25,953 nt of DNA from a virus. This document shows, in pieces, positions 7,397 through 14,491 of the stretch (position 1 is the stretch's first letter; each line of letters starts with the position of its first letter). Below the pieces are notes generated by a model, which did no database searches, was not told where the DNA came from, and worked only from the letters and a program-made list of their open reading frames with translations. Location of the stretch: IMG/VR virus record IMGVR_UViG_3300045780_000007, positions 1 to 25,953 of that record; one strand, written 5' to 3'. Both the position numbers and the translations under genes were made by a program.

Positions 7397-8230
7397 TTAG
7401 ACGACACCCATGCCGTCGATGGGAAAGACTTCTTTGTGCGGCGTCAACAAAGCAATGGTGGACGGATGTGCGTCCTTCAGGAAGTAGTTGATTCGGTCAG
7501 GGCCTACACCGCTGCCGGTATCGCCTACGCGAGTCCTGTTTTTGAAAAGCAGCGCCGATTGCTGCATACAAGCCATTTGGTAATCATCAGGCACCATGTC
7601 CGCATTGCTTGGCAGGACCGGAATAGCGCCCTCGCACCGCCAGAAGATGCCATTGTCGTTCGTGAGGGAGTTGCGCGTCTGGAGCCATGTTCCCGGCGTC
7701 GTTGCGCCCGTCGTGCCGCCGTTGACCGCTTCGTAGTAGAAACCGCCTACCTGAATCTGCGCGTTGGCCAGGGTGACCGCCGCCGCCGTCCATCCCGGCA
7801 AGGTCAGGACCCCAAGCTGCCCCGGTGTCATGAACCCACCAGAGTAGTTCAAGGTGATGTTCTGACGACCTTCCCAGAAGCACTCATCGCGTAGGTTGAT
7901 GAACCAGTTGTCCCACGAAAGGTGAGATGCTGAACCATTCGTAGACGGGAGGATTACGTGTCCTGTTTCCCCGTAGAATCCTGCCAGTACGACAGACGAG
8001 ACGTTCAGGACCGGATAGATCAGCGCGCGCATTGAGCGCCGTCCATTCCCGTTCCTAACCTCGGCAAAGGTGCCCACGGCCAGGGTGCGCGACACGTAGC
8101 GGTTGATGCCGTCTGATACCGCAGTGATGATCTTTGCCAGGGCTGAGTCTGATGCGGTTGTTTGGCCCAAAGCGGGGCTTATGTAGTTCTTCAGGTCCGT
8201 CAATGTCGTCAAATCAACCGCATGAGGCAT
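7397..8230 (-). CDS. Head-tail connector (gp6-like adaptor)
   Basis: 277 residues; ATG with GGTGGAG 8 nt upstream, overlapping the end of the preceding small gene's context. The N-terminus LTTLTDLKNYISPALGQTTASDSALAKIITAVSDGINRYVSR (read in parts) is the helical start of gp6-type head-tail adaptors: 'lT.LadvK.yL......DD..L..lI.aas..I..y..R'. The middle has strands typical of the family (ALIYPVLNVSSVVLAGFYG), and GGFMTPGQL precedes the C-terminal helix PDDYQMACMQQSALLFKNR. Extra beta sequence around residues 145-195 lengthens it beyond common family members (about 100-200 aa). It forms a ring beneath the portal. Synteny after the capsid gene supports the call. Confidence 0.75.
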   Translation of the reverse strand: MPHAVDLTTLTDLKNYISPALGQTTASDSALAKIITAVSDGINRYVSRTLAVGTFAEVRNGNGRRSMRALIYPVLNVSSVVLAGFYGETGHVILPSTNGSASHLSWDNWFINLRDECFWEGRQNITLNYSGGFMTPGQLGVLTLPGWTAAAVTLANAQIQVGGFYYEAVNGGTTGATTPGTWLQTRNSLTNDNGIFWRCEGAIPVLPSNADMVPDDYQMACMQQSALLFKNRTRVGDTGSGVGPDRINYFLKDAHPSTIALLTPHKEVFPIDGMGVV

Positions 8231-8235
8231 CTGCG

Positions 8236-8502
8236 TTACTCCACCTTGATGCGCGCGCTCTGCTTGCCTACAACCTTTACTTCTCCCGGAACTGGCAAGT
8301 TCAAATCCTTTGCGTTCGCGGTGATGACGTCAAAGTCCTCTTGGCTCACCGTCATGCTGAGTGGAGAAATCCTGAATCCGATCTCCATCAGCTTCGAGAC
8401 ACTCCCATCCTGAACGCTGACATAACCATTATCGTTAGCTTGATAGTTCCTGCCATCGACGGAAACCTGCGAAACTCCATCCGGACACTGTAGATTGACC
8501 AT
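8236..8502 (-). CDS. Small capsid-associated hypothetical protein
   Basis: 88 residues, ATG with GGAGGG 5 nt upstream. It starts MVNLQCPDGVSQVSVDGRNYQANDNGYVSV and continues to KLMEIGFR, the pattern of small proteins often encoded next to phage major capsid genes ('l.aP.Gv.s.s..G..Y..d..G.v.vp...a..L...Gf'). The tail of the protein is a second small beta/alpha segment ending in Lys/Arg-rich KVVGKQSARIKVE. It follows the capsid gene across a strong terminator-like hairpin, so it may be expressed at a lower level. Role unknown, probably capsid or connector accessory. Confidence 0.6.
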   Translation of the reverse strand: MVNLQCPDGVSQVSVDGRNYQANDNGYVSVQDGSVSKLMEIGFRISPLSMTVSQEDFDVITANAKDLNLPVPGEVKVVGKQSARIKVE

Positions 8503-8517
8503 TCATTCCCTCCAAAG

Positions 8518-8558
8518 AATAAGGCAGGCGGCGTTTGGTTGCCGCCGCCTGCCTTATT
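8518..8558. terminator. Perfect 15-bp stem, bidirectional intrinsic terminator after the capsid gene
   Basis: AATAAGGCAGGCGGC (8518-8532) and GCCGCCTGCCTTATT (8544-8558) are exact complements with an 11-nt loop and A/T-rich flanks. It lies 17 bp after the capsid stop and 15 bp before the next start, so it probably lets the capsid gene be made in excess over downstream neck genes. Confidence 0.8.
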
Positions 8559-8575
8559 GTAAATCCATCCGTAGG

Positions 8576-10168
8576 TTAGAACGTCTGGGTTCCTGTCGGC
8601 TGGTTGATGTTGGTGAGGATTGCGAAGGCTGGGGCGAAGTACAGAGCGAATGTCTCATCGACATACACGCCGTACTCGTTGCGCCGGGTGCGCAGAGGCC
8701 AGGACACTTGTACATAGTCCTGGCGGACACGCGCTTCGAGGATGTTAGCCACGCCGCTCAGCGGATACGGAGAGCGATCAGACCAGAACAGAATTGTGCC
8801 CGGCGGCAGGTTGGGGTGAGTTTCAATCGGCAGCGTGTTGCCGTAGATCTTGTTCTTGTAGGCATTGACCGCGCGTCCGGCAACGATCTGAGAGCCACTC
8901 CCCGAGTCCGCCTCAAACACCATGCGGAGGCTGTTGTTGGTGCTGGCTGTGTTCAAGAACTGAGCGATGTTCGAGTTCAGGTCAGTGCTGCTGACCAGAA
9001 TCCGGTCAAAGCCAATCTTGTACTGGTCGTAGGCAGCCTGGAAGACAGCGTCGAACTCCACGATGCTGGTACCGGCAATCGTCAGACCGGTGTTGCCGCT
9101 GGCACCCTGGAAGATCAGTGCGCCCGAACCCGCATAACCGAGAGTCCCGCTGGCCACAACGGGCAGGTTCGGGTTGGTTGCCATGGCGGTGCCAGGAGCG
9201 GCACCGGATACGGAACCGTTGATCTGGCTGAGGATGCCATCGGGCAGCAGGGTATTGGTCGAGTTGTCCTGATACGCGCCGTTTACCTGAAGAGCGGTAA
9301 TCAGTTGAGTGACGTTGGAAGGGACGGAACTGAACTTCGCCTGGTTCGTGGTCGTGATGCCCTGGAGCCGGGCCGCACCGGTGGTGGTCCCGAAGTACCA
9401 CGCATAGGCTACAGCGTTGACCACGGGGGTAACGGTGGCGGTGATGATCTGTCCGGCTGTCGGGGTGATGGTGGCCTGTGCAGAAGGCTGGGCCGATCCG
9501 CCGCCTACGTTGGTGATGGTTCCCGTGGTGCTGGTCAACGTGACCAGCCCAGGGATGCCGTTAGCTATGCTACCGGTGCGCCATCCGGCGTGACTGAGGG
9601 CAACGCAGACGAGGTAGTAGGGGACGTTGGACAGCGCCGAACCAGCACCGGCAGCGGTCAGGGTGGGCGTGGGAGTGATGCCCAGCGGGGTGGAGGCATT
9701 GCCGCCGATGAGCGTCTGCTCTTCGCCCACCATGACACCTTGGAGCGTGGCCTGAATCGTCACTCCTTGAGCATCAGGCTTGAGGTTGAGAGCGGCCAGA
9801 CGGGCTTCCCAAGACACGGAACCTTCAAGGCCCATCGTCTTGTAGCTCGCCAACTGGTCCTGAACGGTGATGGCGGAAGCGGCCGCGCGCTCGCCCTCGG
9901 GGACGCCGATGGAGACGTTATTGACGTTGATGCCGGTGACCCTCTTCCACCGGTGCGCCGTGCCGCCATCTGCGGGAACGCGGGGGAGGCTGGAGATCAG
10001 CGGAATCAACTGCTTGAACGGGTGCATTTCCTGGACGATGCGGCTCAGGTCGTACCACACCAGCCCCGTGTTCTGGTCAACAGTGTCGGCCTTTGCGAGA
10101 GTGCCAACACGCTCGTCAATGGCCTGCTTGAAAGTGTCGCTTTGCAGGAACTTCTCAAAATCATTCAT
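8576..10168 (-). CDS. Major capsid protein, HK97 fold, with Ig-like insertion
   Basis: 530 residues, ATG with TAGGAG 9 nt upstream. The N-terminal 130 residues carry a HK97-type N-arm/E-loop pattern (LSRIVQEMHPFKQLIPLISSLPRVPADGG, then VPEGERAAASAITVQDQLASYKTMGLEGSVSWEA read in parts, and MVGEEQTLIGGNAST). The C-terminal part has the P-domain/A-domain features: YDQYKIGFDRILVSSTDLNSNIAQFL, VAGRAVNAYKNKIYGNTLPIETHPNLPPGTILFW and VYVDETFALYFAPAFAILTNI. Between about residues 160 and 320 is a Thr/Gly-rich beta domain resembling surface Ig/Fn3 insertions, making the protein longer than a typical 300-400 aa capsid. It follows the protease/scaffold gene by 63 bp. Confidence 0.85.
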   Translation of the reverse strand: MNDFEKFLQSDTFKQAIDERVGTLAKADTVDQNTGLVWYDLSRIVQEMHPFKQLIPLISSLPRVPADGGTAHRWKRVTGINVNNVSIGVPEGERAAASAITVQDQLASYKTMGLEGSVSWEARLAALNLKPDAQGVTIQATLQGVMVGEEQTLIGGNASTPLGITPTPTLTAAGAGSALSNVPYYLVCVALSHAGWRTGSIANGIPGLVTLTSTTGTITNVGGGSAQPSAQATITPTAGQIITATVTPVVNAVAYAWYFGTTTGAARLQGITTTNQAKFSSVPSNVTQLITALQVNGAYQDNSTNTLLPDGILSQINGSVSGAAPGTAMATNPNLPVVASGTLGYAGSGALIFQGASGNTGLTIAGTSIVEFDAVFQAAYDQYKIGFDRILVSSTDLNSNIAQFLNTASTNNSLRMVFEADSGSGSQIVAGRAVNAYKNKIYGNTLPIETHPNLPPGTILFWSDRSPYPLSGVANILEARVRQDYVQVSWPLRTRRNEYGVYVDETFALYFAPAFAILTNINQPTGTQTF

Positions 10169-10231
10169 CTTAGATTCTCCTATTGCCGAGTTGCTGACGA
10201 ACTGGAACCGCTGTGAACTGCGCTGACCGGT

Positions 10232-10981
10232 CTAGTTGCCGCCCAGATCAATCTTGAAATTAGGGTCGTTGATCGACTTCGCAAACCCGCTGCCAGGGGT
10301 GCACATCAGGCCGAAAGCGCGCGCCGTAGCCTGCTCGGAACTGCGCTGATCGTTCGGATCGGCATCGGAGAGCGACTTGTTGATAAGCCGATTGAAGTCG
10401 GGCTTGCCGTCGCTGGACGGGAAAACATCGCCGGTCGAACTGGCAACGAACAGCTTCGGGCGCCGGCCAGCGGAAGGCTGACTCTCAATCACGGACATCT
10501 GGCCCTTAAGGAAAGCGTTGTCGGCAATCAGCGGGGCGGTAGCTTCGGCCACAGCAGCCTTGACCATCGTCGCAATCGCAGCCGCCGAATAGGGCGAGTC
10601 GCCAGCGCCGCGGTAACTGTTGCCCTCAACTTCTCCTTCAGTCATGCGCCGCGTGGAAAGCTCTTCGACGTTCTCCGAATCAGGCTTTTCGCCCACATCG
10701 GTTTCCGCCTTCTCGCCATCCCAGCCAGTCATAGCCTTGCCGAGGGAAGCGTGAGCTAGTTCGTGATGGTCGGCAATATCGTTCATGTGTCCTGAAAGCG
10801 CCGTGAGGTGCTTCTTGAACTCGTCGCCGCCGTCTGCTGCTTTGCCCATGCACTTGTGAAGGGCCTCAAGCTCATCAACTGCCTTGCCGTGGGAGGCCGA
10901 AGCCTTCTTGATATGCTCATCGGCCTTCTTGATAATCGCCCTTTTTCCTGCCGTGAACCGCTTCTGGAGGTCAGTATCCAT
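10232..10981 (-). CDS. Putative nested scaffold protein from an internal start
   Basis: In-frame ATG at 10981 (codon 297 of the protease) preceded by AAAAAGGAG with a 9-nt gap, as good as any SD in the window. It would give a 249-residue, mostly helical product (MDTDLQKRFTAGKRAIIKKA..., ELEALHKCMGKAADGGDEFKKHL, AAIATMVKAAVAEATAPL) corresponding exactly to the non-protease half. A separate scaffold made from the 3' half of a protease gene is well known (lambda C/Nu3). This is an inference from the SD and the domain boundary. Confidence 0.5.
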   Translation of the reverse strand: MDTDLQKRFTAGKRAIIKKADEHIKKASASHGKAVDELEALHKCMGKAADGGDEFKKHLTALSGHMNDIADHHELAHASLGKAMTGWDGEKAETDVGEKPDSENVEELSTRRMTEGEVEGNSYRGAGDSPYSAAAIATMVKAAVAEATAPLIADNAFLKGQMSVIESQPSAGRRPKLFVASSTGDVFPSSDGKPDFNRLINKSLSDADPNDQRSSEQATARAFGLMCTPGSGFAKSINDPNFKIDLGGN

Positions 10982-11869
10982 GATGGTGCTCTCCTTTTTC
11001 TTGGTGCTGCCCGGCCAGTCGGTCGGCAGAAGGTGTGTTGCGTTCAGCGCTTTCGCGCGTGTGACGATGTGAGCCTTGGCTTTCTCGGGGTCCGATGCGC
11101 GGCCATTCGCTAGGATTGCGTTCTCAAGATCCTTCACGTTCTGGACAGGAAAGGAACCATCGGGGAGTGCAACCCCTGTGCTGCCGAGGTGCTTGCGTTC
11201 CTTGTCGCTGAACTCCCGCTTCTCAAGGTTGACTCCGTCCGCAAACTTGGCGGTCAGGGTGTCCATTTCATCGGCGGTCAGCTCGTCGGACTCAACAGGA
11301 CTCGGAACGACTTCTGGAGCGGCTTTGGAGAGTCCCGGAAGCGCAATCTTGCCCATACTGAGAATCGTGCGGAACGTGTCAAGCGCTTTTTCCATCAAAG
11401 TTTCGTTACTGGTTTGATTCTCCATCGACCCTCCAAAGGCGAGTCCACCGGCAATCTTGCAAACGTCGATGCGGCAGTCGGAGTTCGCCGGCCGGTCAAC
11501 GAGGCTGATCTCTCGCAAGGAAAGCGCCTTGACCACATCGCCAACCTTTTCCAGCTTGGAACCGCCAATGCTGAATCCCTTGTATACGCCTTCCTTGCAT
11601 AGCTTCCACGCGGCGGGATCAACGATCTTGGCACCGATGTACAGCCCCTTGGCGTCAACGTGAGCCTCTTTGGTCACGCCAACGGCGTTGCTGGTGTGCA
11701 TGGTCCTGATGTTCGCCCACTTCATATAGTCGGGAAGGGCGGCCTTGATAGCGTCCAGCGGAACGATCTCCCCTTGCAGGTCCTTCGATGGCGTTGAGGC
11801 ATAGCCCCAGACCATTCCGCTCTGCGCGTCCACCTTTTCAATCGGGAGAAATACGCTGAAATCGTCCAT
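10232..11869 (-). CDS. XkdF-like prohead protease fused to scaffold-like domain
   Basis: 545 residues, ATG with CAGGAG 5 nt upstream, the first gene after leader B. Residues 1-140 fit the XkdF-type putative phage serine protease: VWGYASTPSKDLQGEIV, MHTSNAVGV (candidate catalytic His), LCKEGVYKGFSIGGSKL, SLREISLVDRPAN (candidate Ser). Residues about 218-290 hold the short domain LPDGSFPVQNVKDLENAI ... AKAHIVTRAKAL, seen in many phage head proteins (DUF6582 as I recall it). The remaining 250 residues are helical, His/Lys/Glu-rich and scaffold-like, ending just before the capsid gene. A strong internal SD precedes an in-frame ATG at codon 297, so the C-terminal part may also be made alone. It would mature the prohead by cleaving scaffold. 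Confidence 0.8.
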   Translation of the reverse strand: MDDFSVFLPIEKVDAQSGMVWGYASTPSKDLQGEIVPLDAIKAALPDYMKWANIRTMHTSNAVGVTKEAHVDAKGLYIGAKIVDPAAWKLCKEGVYKGFSIGGSKLEKVGDVVKALSLREISLVDRPANSDCRIDVCKIAGGLAFGGSMENQTSNETLMEKALDTFRTILSMGKIALPGLSKAAPEVVPSPVESDELTADEMDTLTAKFADGVNLEKREFSDKERKHLGSTGVALPDGSFPVQNVKDLENAILANGRASDPEKAKAHIVTRAKALNATHLLPTDWPGSTKKKESTIMDTDLQKRFTAGKRAIIKKADEHIKKASASHGKAVDELEALHKCMGKAADGGDEFKKHLTALSGHMNDIADHHELAHASLGKAMTGWDGEKAETDVGEKPDSENVEELSTRRMTEGEVEGNSYRGAGDSPYSAAAIATMVKAAVAEATAPLIADNAFLKGQMSVIESQPSAGRRPKLFVASSTGDVFPSSDGKPDFNRLINKSLSDADPNDQRSSEQATARAFGLMCTPGSGFAKSINDPNFKIDLGGN

Positions 11870-11884
11870 CTGGCTCCTGTAAAC

Positions 11885-11969
11885 GCAAAAAGGCCCGGAC
11901 GATTGAGCTTTGATAAGCCGTCACGTCCGAGCCAGATTGTTTCTGTACCCGTCGATTGAGATATTACCA
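11885..11969 (-). promoter_or_regulatory. Leader B: extended -10 promoter, conserved box and hairpin before the protease gene
   Basis: Minus strand: TGG-TAATAT (11969-11961), 4 nt, ATCGACGGGTAC (11956-11945), 11 nt, then GGCTCGGACG (11933-11924), a 22-nt loop containing GGCTTATCAAAGC, CGTCCGGGCC (11901-11892, 10 bp with one G-U) and TTTTT, ending beside the CAGGAG SD of the protease gene. Two direct CAGGACA copies (11973 and 11991, 18 bp apart on the plus strand) lie where a -35 or activator site would be. Same architecture as leader A. Confidence 0.65.
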
Positions 11970-11996
11970 CAGCAGGACAGATAAGCTCTTCAGGAC

Positions 11997-12030
11997 AAAA
12001 AGAGCCCGACATCTTCGCAGGATGCCGGGC
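11997..12030 (-). terminator. Intrinsic terminator closing the accessory minus-strand gene set
   Basis: On the minus strand, GCCCGGCATC and GATGTCGGGC form a 10-bp stem (one G-U, 7-nt loop; 12030-12004), followed by CUCUUUUUG. It is 43 bp after the stop of the YkgJ-like gene and just upstream of promoter B, separating the accessory island from the head genes. Confidence 0.8.
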
Positions 12031-12072
12031 AGGAGGACCATGTGTTCCAAGGAGGTCGCCGGTACCACCGGT

Positions 12073-12474
12073 CTAGGGAGATTCTACAGCCTTCACGAAT
12101 GGGGTCCTGCCAAAGACACACAACTCGTTAGTGCCAGGGACAAATATCCGACACAGCTTCGGACGCGTCTCATAGATTCCGCAACGCCCCGCTGCCGTCA
12201 GGTTGGGGCAGTCATAGCTAACGGTGACGTAATCGCGCCCACTCGCATCATCGTGAAAGGTTTCCGCGATCGATGACGCCTTGAAGTCGAGTCCGCGGTC
12301 ATCTACCCACTTCTGTGCGTCATGTTGCCAGTTCTCAATCCAGAAAGATTCGTGGACCCGCACTCCATCATCGTTTGGATAGTTCAGCATCAACCCCTTG
12401 CAGCACGCGCTAGGACTCGGACAGATGGAGCACAGTTGCATTTCAGGATGAAGGATCGGAAGGAGTTCACTCAT
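12073..12474 (-). CDS. YkgJ/UPF0153-type Cys-cluster protein
   Basis: 133 residues from the ATG at 12474, whose bases overlap the end of the upstream gene (stop at 12469-12467); an upstream in-frame ATG would extend deep into that gene. Cys pattern: LCSICPSPSACCKGL near the N-terminus (C..C......CC), YDCPNLTAAGRCGIYETRPKLCRIF in the C-terminal half. The 'C...C..Y..RP..C' segment is the signature of the YkgJ / Fe-S or zinc-binding UPF0153 family. Biochemical role of the family in phages is unclear; members are often thought to bind an iron-sulphur cluster or zinc. Last gene before the terminator. Confidence 0.65.
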   Translation of the reverse strand: MSELLPILHPEMQLCSICPSPSACCKGLMLNYPNDDGVRVHESFWIENWQHDAQKWVDDRGLDFKASSIAETFHDDASGRDYVTVSYDCPNLTAAGRCGIYETRPKLCRIFVPGTNELCVFGRTPFVKAVESP

Positions 12475-12826
12475 TGCGAGTCCTATTGATCTCTTCCATG
12501 GCGATAACGGCCAGCGCGTCGGGCGTGTAACTATCTTCGCTGTCTCGTTGTCTTGCGAACCGCTCTTCAATCCGATCTTGCAGTGTCTTCGGCTTGGCCT
12601 TGATGTGGGCGCGACGCGCGGCGAGAATGGCGTCTATGACTGGCCGGCTACTGCGATTCAGGTTCGACACACTGCTCATAAGAATCTGCCACTCTTCATC
12701 TCTCAGCGGCGCTCCTGGTTCCGTGGGGGCGTACTGGACGTAAGGGGTGATGGCATCAATGATCTCATCAGGACCCGTATGCCCATCGAGTTCTATGTCG
12801 TGGACCTTTCTCACGCCTACACCCAC
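12467..12826 (-). CDS. Hypothetical phage protein
   Basis: 119 residues. The start overlaps the end of the preceding DNA-binding gene by 10 bp and its end overlaps the YkgJ-like gene by 8 bp, so the three are probably translated in a coupled way. The product has an acidic N-terminal part (HDIELDGHTGPDEIIDAITPYVQ) and a basic helical middle (VIDAILAARRAHIKAKPKTLQDRIEERFARQR), with no Cys cluster or membrane segment. No family is recognised. Alternative start codons downstream are possible, since no strong SD is visible upstream of the ATG. Confidence 0.5.
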   Translation of the reverse strand: MGVGVRKVHDIELDGHTGPDEIIDAITPYVQYAPTEPGAPLRDEEWQILMSSVSNLNRSSRPVIDAILAARRAHIKAKPKTLQDRIEERFARQRDSEDSYTPDALAVIAMEEINRTRNE

Positions 12827-13518
12827 TTTCCCAGACCCTTGGCAACAGCGATAGTCGCCAGGGTCATAGAGCGCACCGTGGCGATGGTGCCGAGGCTTAC
12901 CGGCTGTCCGTGGGCTTCCAGTTCCGCAGCGATCTGAGATTGATTCCAGTCCTGATGTTGCATGACTAGCGCGCGGACGGCATCGGTTGCGGTGTGCTTG
13001 GGAAGCACGACGATATGGTTACCGTACTGATCTTCAAGCCTCGATGTGCCATTCTTTACTGCTTCAAGTTGAGACTTAGATACGACCGGCCAGTCTAAAG
13101 CGTGCGGTGAGTCCTGATCTGCTGGGGCGACAAACTGTCCATCTTTGGCCGCCAGAGGAACATGCGCTGCCTCCGAAGGATTGAAGGTATGCTCACTCTC
13201 GACCGGCGAGTCAGACACGATGTGGATGTCACCCTCTGGGCCTCGGTCTGGCCAGCCAGCATCAATGACGGCATCGACGATGGGACCGACGAAGCCGGGG
13301 CACTCTTCCAGGTCCTGATATGCCTTCACTCGCTTCGCTTGGGTGTTGTACCAGTCGCGCGCAGAGATGCTCAGTGCTTCCCAAGCCTCATCCGAGCACT
13401 TGGACACGGCCAGCACGAGGCGCCGCAGGTAATGGCCGTCCGGTTCGCTCTCGGCTTGCGACAAAAACTCATGTCCCGGTTCTACCGCTGCCAGCAGTTC
13501 ACTGTAGATGGTGCTCAA
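12817..13518 (-). CDS. Probable DNA-binding phage protein with C-terminal HTH
   Basis: 233 residues from a TTG at 13518. This start is chosen because TTGA overlaps the stop of the upstream 56-aa gene and AAGGAG lies 7 nt before it; the ATG at 13569 has no SD and lies inside that gene. Residues 10-80 include HYLRRLVLAVSKCSDEAWEALS and DWYNTQAKRV, a pattern (devWd.Ls..aq.WyN.A) I associate with phage DNA-binding proteins. The C-terminus (ATDAVRALVMQHQDWNQSQIAAELEAHGQPVSLGTIATVR, read in parts) is a clear winged/helix-turn-helix-like segment. It may regulate the accessory island; direct evidence is lacking. Confidence 0.6.
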   Translation of the reverse strand: MSTIYSELLAAVEPGHEFLSQAESEPDGHYLRRLVLAVSKCSDEAWEALSISARDWYNTQAKRVKAYQDLEECPGFVGPIVDAVIDAGWPDRGPEGDIHIVSDSPVESEHTFNPSEAAHVPLAAKDGQFVAPADQDSPHALDWPVVSKSQLEAVKNGTSRLEDQYGNHIVVLPKHTATDAVRALVMQHQDWNQSQIAAELEAHGQPVSLGTIATVRSMTLATIAVAKGLGKWV

Positions 13519-13685
13519 AGTTGCATCTCCTTCTTCTTCCTGCTGATCAGGCTTACGAGCAGGTTGCATTGGGTTGAGGTGAAGGTGTCGTGTCCCGGCC
13601 AGTTGTCCTCGATCAAGTCCAGTACCTCAATCATCGGTACGTGGGTCTTCTCGTAGACCTCATCGATCATCTCAGGGAGCGTCAT
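13515..13685 (-). CDS. Small 56-aa hypothetical protein
   Basis: ATG at 13685 overlaps the TGA of the upstream gene (ATGA), and its own TGA overlaps the TTG start of the next gene (TTGA), a textbook translationally coupled position. The product begins MTLPEMIDEVYEKTHVPMIE, continues VLDLIEDNWPGHDTFTSTQ, and ends in a basic LISRKKKEMQL. Acidic N-terminal helix, basic tail, one Cys. No family is recognised; size and context suggest a small phage accessory factor. Confidence 0.6.
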   Translation of the reverse strand: MTLPEMIDEVYEKTHVPMIEVLDLIEDNWPGHDTFTSTQCNLLVSLISRKKKEMQL

Positions 13686-13933
13686 TTGACTGGATAACCT
13701 CCGCGCTCTGGGTTTCTCTGCGGAAGCGATTTTGGCTCCTTTGGCGGGTTGCTTCCGTACTTATTGATGAACTCGTCAGCTAGGCGAAAGGGGCAGGACT
13801 CGGAGTGCTCATTTTCAAGCAACTCCCAGCAAAGGAAGCAAGAATCAGCCTCATCCATGCGCTGAGTGTCTGGCATTTCGTGCAGAATCCTCACAATTGC
13901 TTCGGCGTCTGCTTGTCTGTTGGTTGCGTACAT
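13682..13933 (-). CDS. Small Cys-containing phage protein
   Basis: 83 residues from the ATG at 13933, which has AAGGAGG 4 nt upstream; an upstream ATG would overlap the zinc-ribbon gene far more. The sequence is MYATNRQADAEAIVRILHEM, then DEADSCFLCWELLENEHSESCPFRLADEFI: three Cys in CxxC-x(13)-C with a nearby His (a possible metal site). C-terminus is Pro/Lys-rich. This 'C.LC......H...CP' style is common in small actinophage-like and other phage proteins of unknown role. Its coding start overlaps 43 bp of the upstream gene. Confidence 0.6.
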   Translation of the reverse strand: MYATNRQADAEAIVRILHEMPDTQRMDEADSCFLCWELLENEHSESCPFRLADEFINKYGSNPPKEPKSLPQRNPERGGYPVK

Positions 13934-14076
13934 GGTTCCTCCTTTTGAGTCCTGTTGAGGACGGTTATCATAGGCAGTATGCCCAACTGGCTTGCACAGG
14001 CCGGGCACTGCTCTGGAGAGTCGCTGATTGAGTCACAATCGGCACATAGGTAGGCGTTGCGGAGGTTAATGTGCAT
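13891..14076 (-). CDS. Small zinc-ribbon protein
   Basis: 61 residues. CADCDSISDSPEQCPACAS gives a CxxC-x9-CxxC knuckle pair expected to bind one zinc. Basic/Gln/Thr-rich C-terminal tail. The ATG overlaps the end of the membrane-protein gene by 11 bp (GGTGG upstream as a possible SD) and the gene overlaps the next by 43 bp. Isolated zinc ribbons of this kind are frequent in phage accessory regions and may mediate nucleic-acid or protein contacts; no function is assignable. Confidence 0.55.
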   Translation of the reverse strand: MHINLRNAYLCADCDSISDSPEQCPACASQLGILPMITVLNRTQKEEPCTQPTDKQTPKQL

Positions 14077-14359
14077 TGGCCACCAGCCAGTTAATCAGGA
14101 CCATGATGGGGTGATGCAGTTCCCACAGGCCCCAGATTACGAGTCCTGCCAGGACCTCCATCGCCAGCGCGTTGCGGATGCCTTCGAAGAACGCAATGCC
14201 GTCGTCGTTGTGTGACTCGCTGACATTTGGTCCCTCATCTAGAACGTTGGCGAGCGGGTAGTGATACTGGCCGGTGTGATCGAATCCAATGCCCATCTCC
14301 TCGTATCCCGTTTCTTCCCACTCTTGGTCAATTTTGATCTGCCGTTCTGTTTCTGCCAT
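14066..14359 (-). CDS. Small protein with one C-terminal membrane segment
   Basis: 97 residues from the ATG at 14359 (AAAGAGG upstream); the first gene of the minus arm of the island, about 25 bp downstream of a promoter-like -10. The N-terminal 60 residues are acidic and soluble (QEWEETGYEEMGIGFDH). The end, NALAMEVLAGLVIWGLWELHHPIMVLINWLVANAH, is strongly hydrophobic and can form one or two membrane helices. A membrane-anchored phage accessory protein (for example superinfection exclusion or a lysis-linked factor) is possible; nothing in the sequence chooses between these. Confidence 0.5.
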   Translation of the reverse strand: MAETERQIKIDQEWEETGYEEMGIGFDHTGQYHYPLANVLDEGPNVSESHNDDGIAFFEGIRNALAMEVLAGLVIWGLWELHHPIMVLINWLVANAH

Positions 14360-14386
14360 TCCAAGCCTCTTTCTGTGAACAGGATT

Positions 14387-14415
14387 ATTAAACCACCGCC
14401 AGGAGAGCTTATCAA
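14387..14415 (-). promoter_or_regulatory. Minus-strand promoter of the accessory island
   Basis: On the minus strand TTGATA (14415-14410), 17-bp spacer, TTTAAT (14392-14387), about 28 bp before the membrane-protein start. Back-to-back with the plus promoter at 14492. Confidence 0.5.
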
Positions 14416-14447
14416 GTGTTATTTTCAAGAGAATGCGCAATTTCTCA

Positions 14448-14468
14448 AGATTCCCGATTTGGGAATCT
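14448..14468. promoter_or_regulatory. Perfect 8-bp palindrome between divergent promoters
   Basis: AGATTCCC-GATTT-GGGAATCT lies between the two divergent promoters, 24 bp from the plus -35 and 33 bp from the minus -35. It could be a shared operator; the T-run after it on the plus strand is short (TTT), so it is a poor terminator. Confidence 0.5.
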
Positions 14469-14491
14469 TTCACGCTTATTAAACTTTACTG

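Noticed and set aside
8495-10216. A 573-codon open frame on the plus strand opposite the capsid gene
   Set aside because: It mirrors the well-supported capsid gene; Arg/Gly-rich composition and no SD or domain mark it as an antisense frame.
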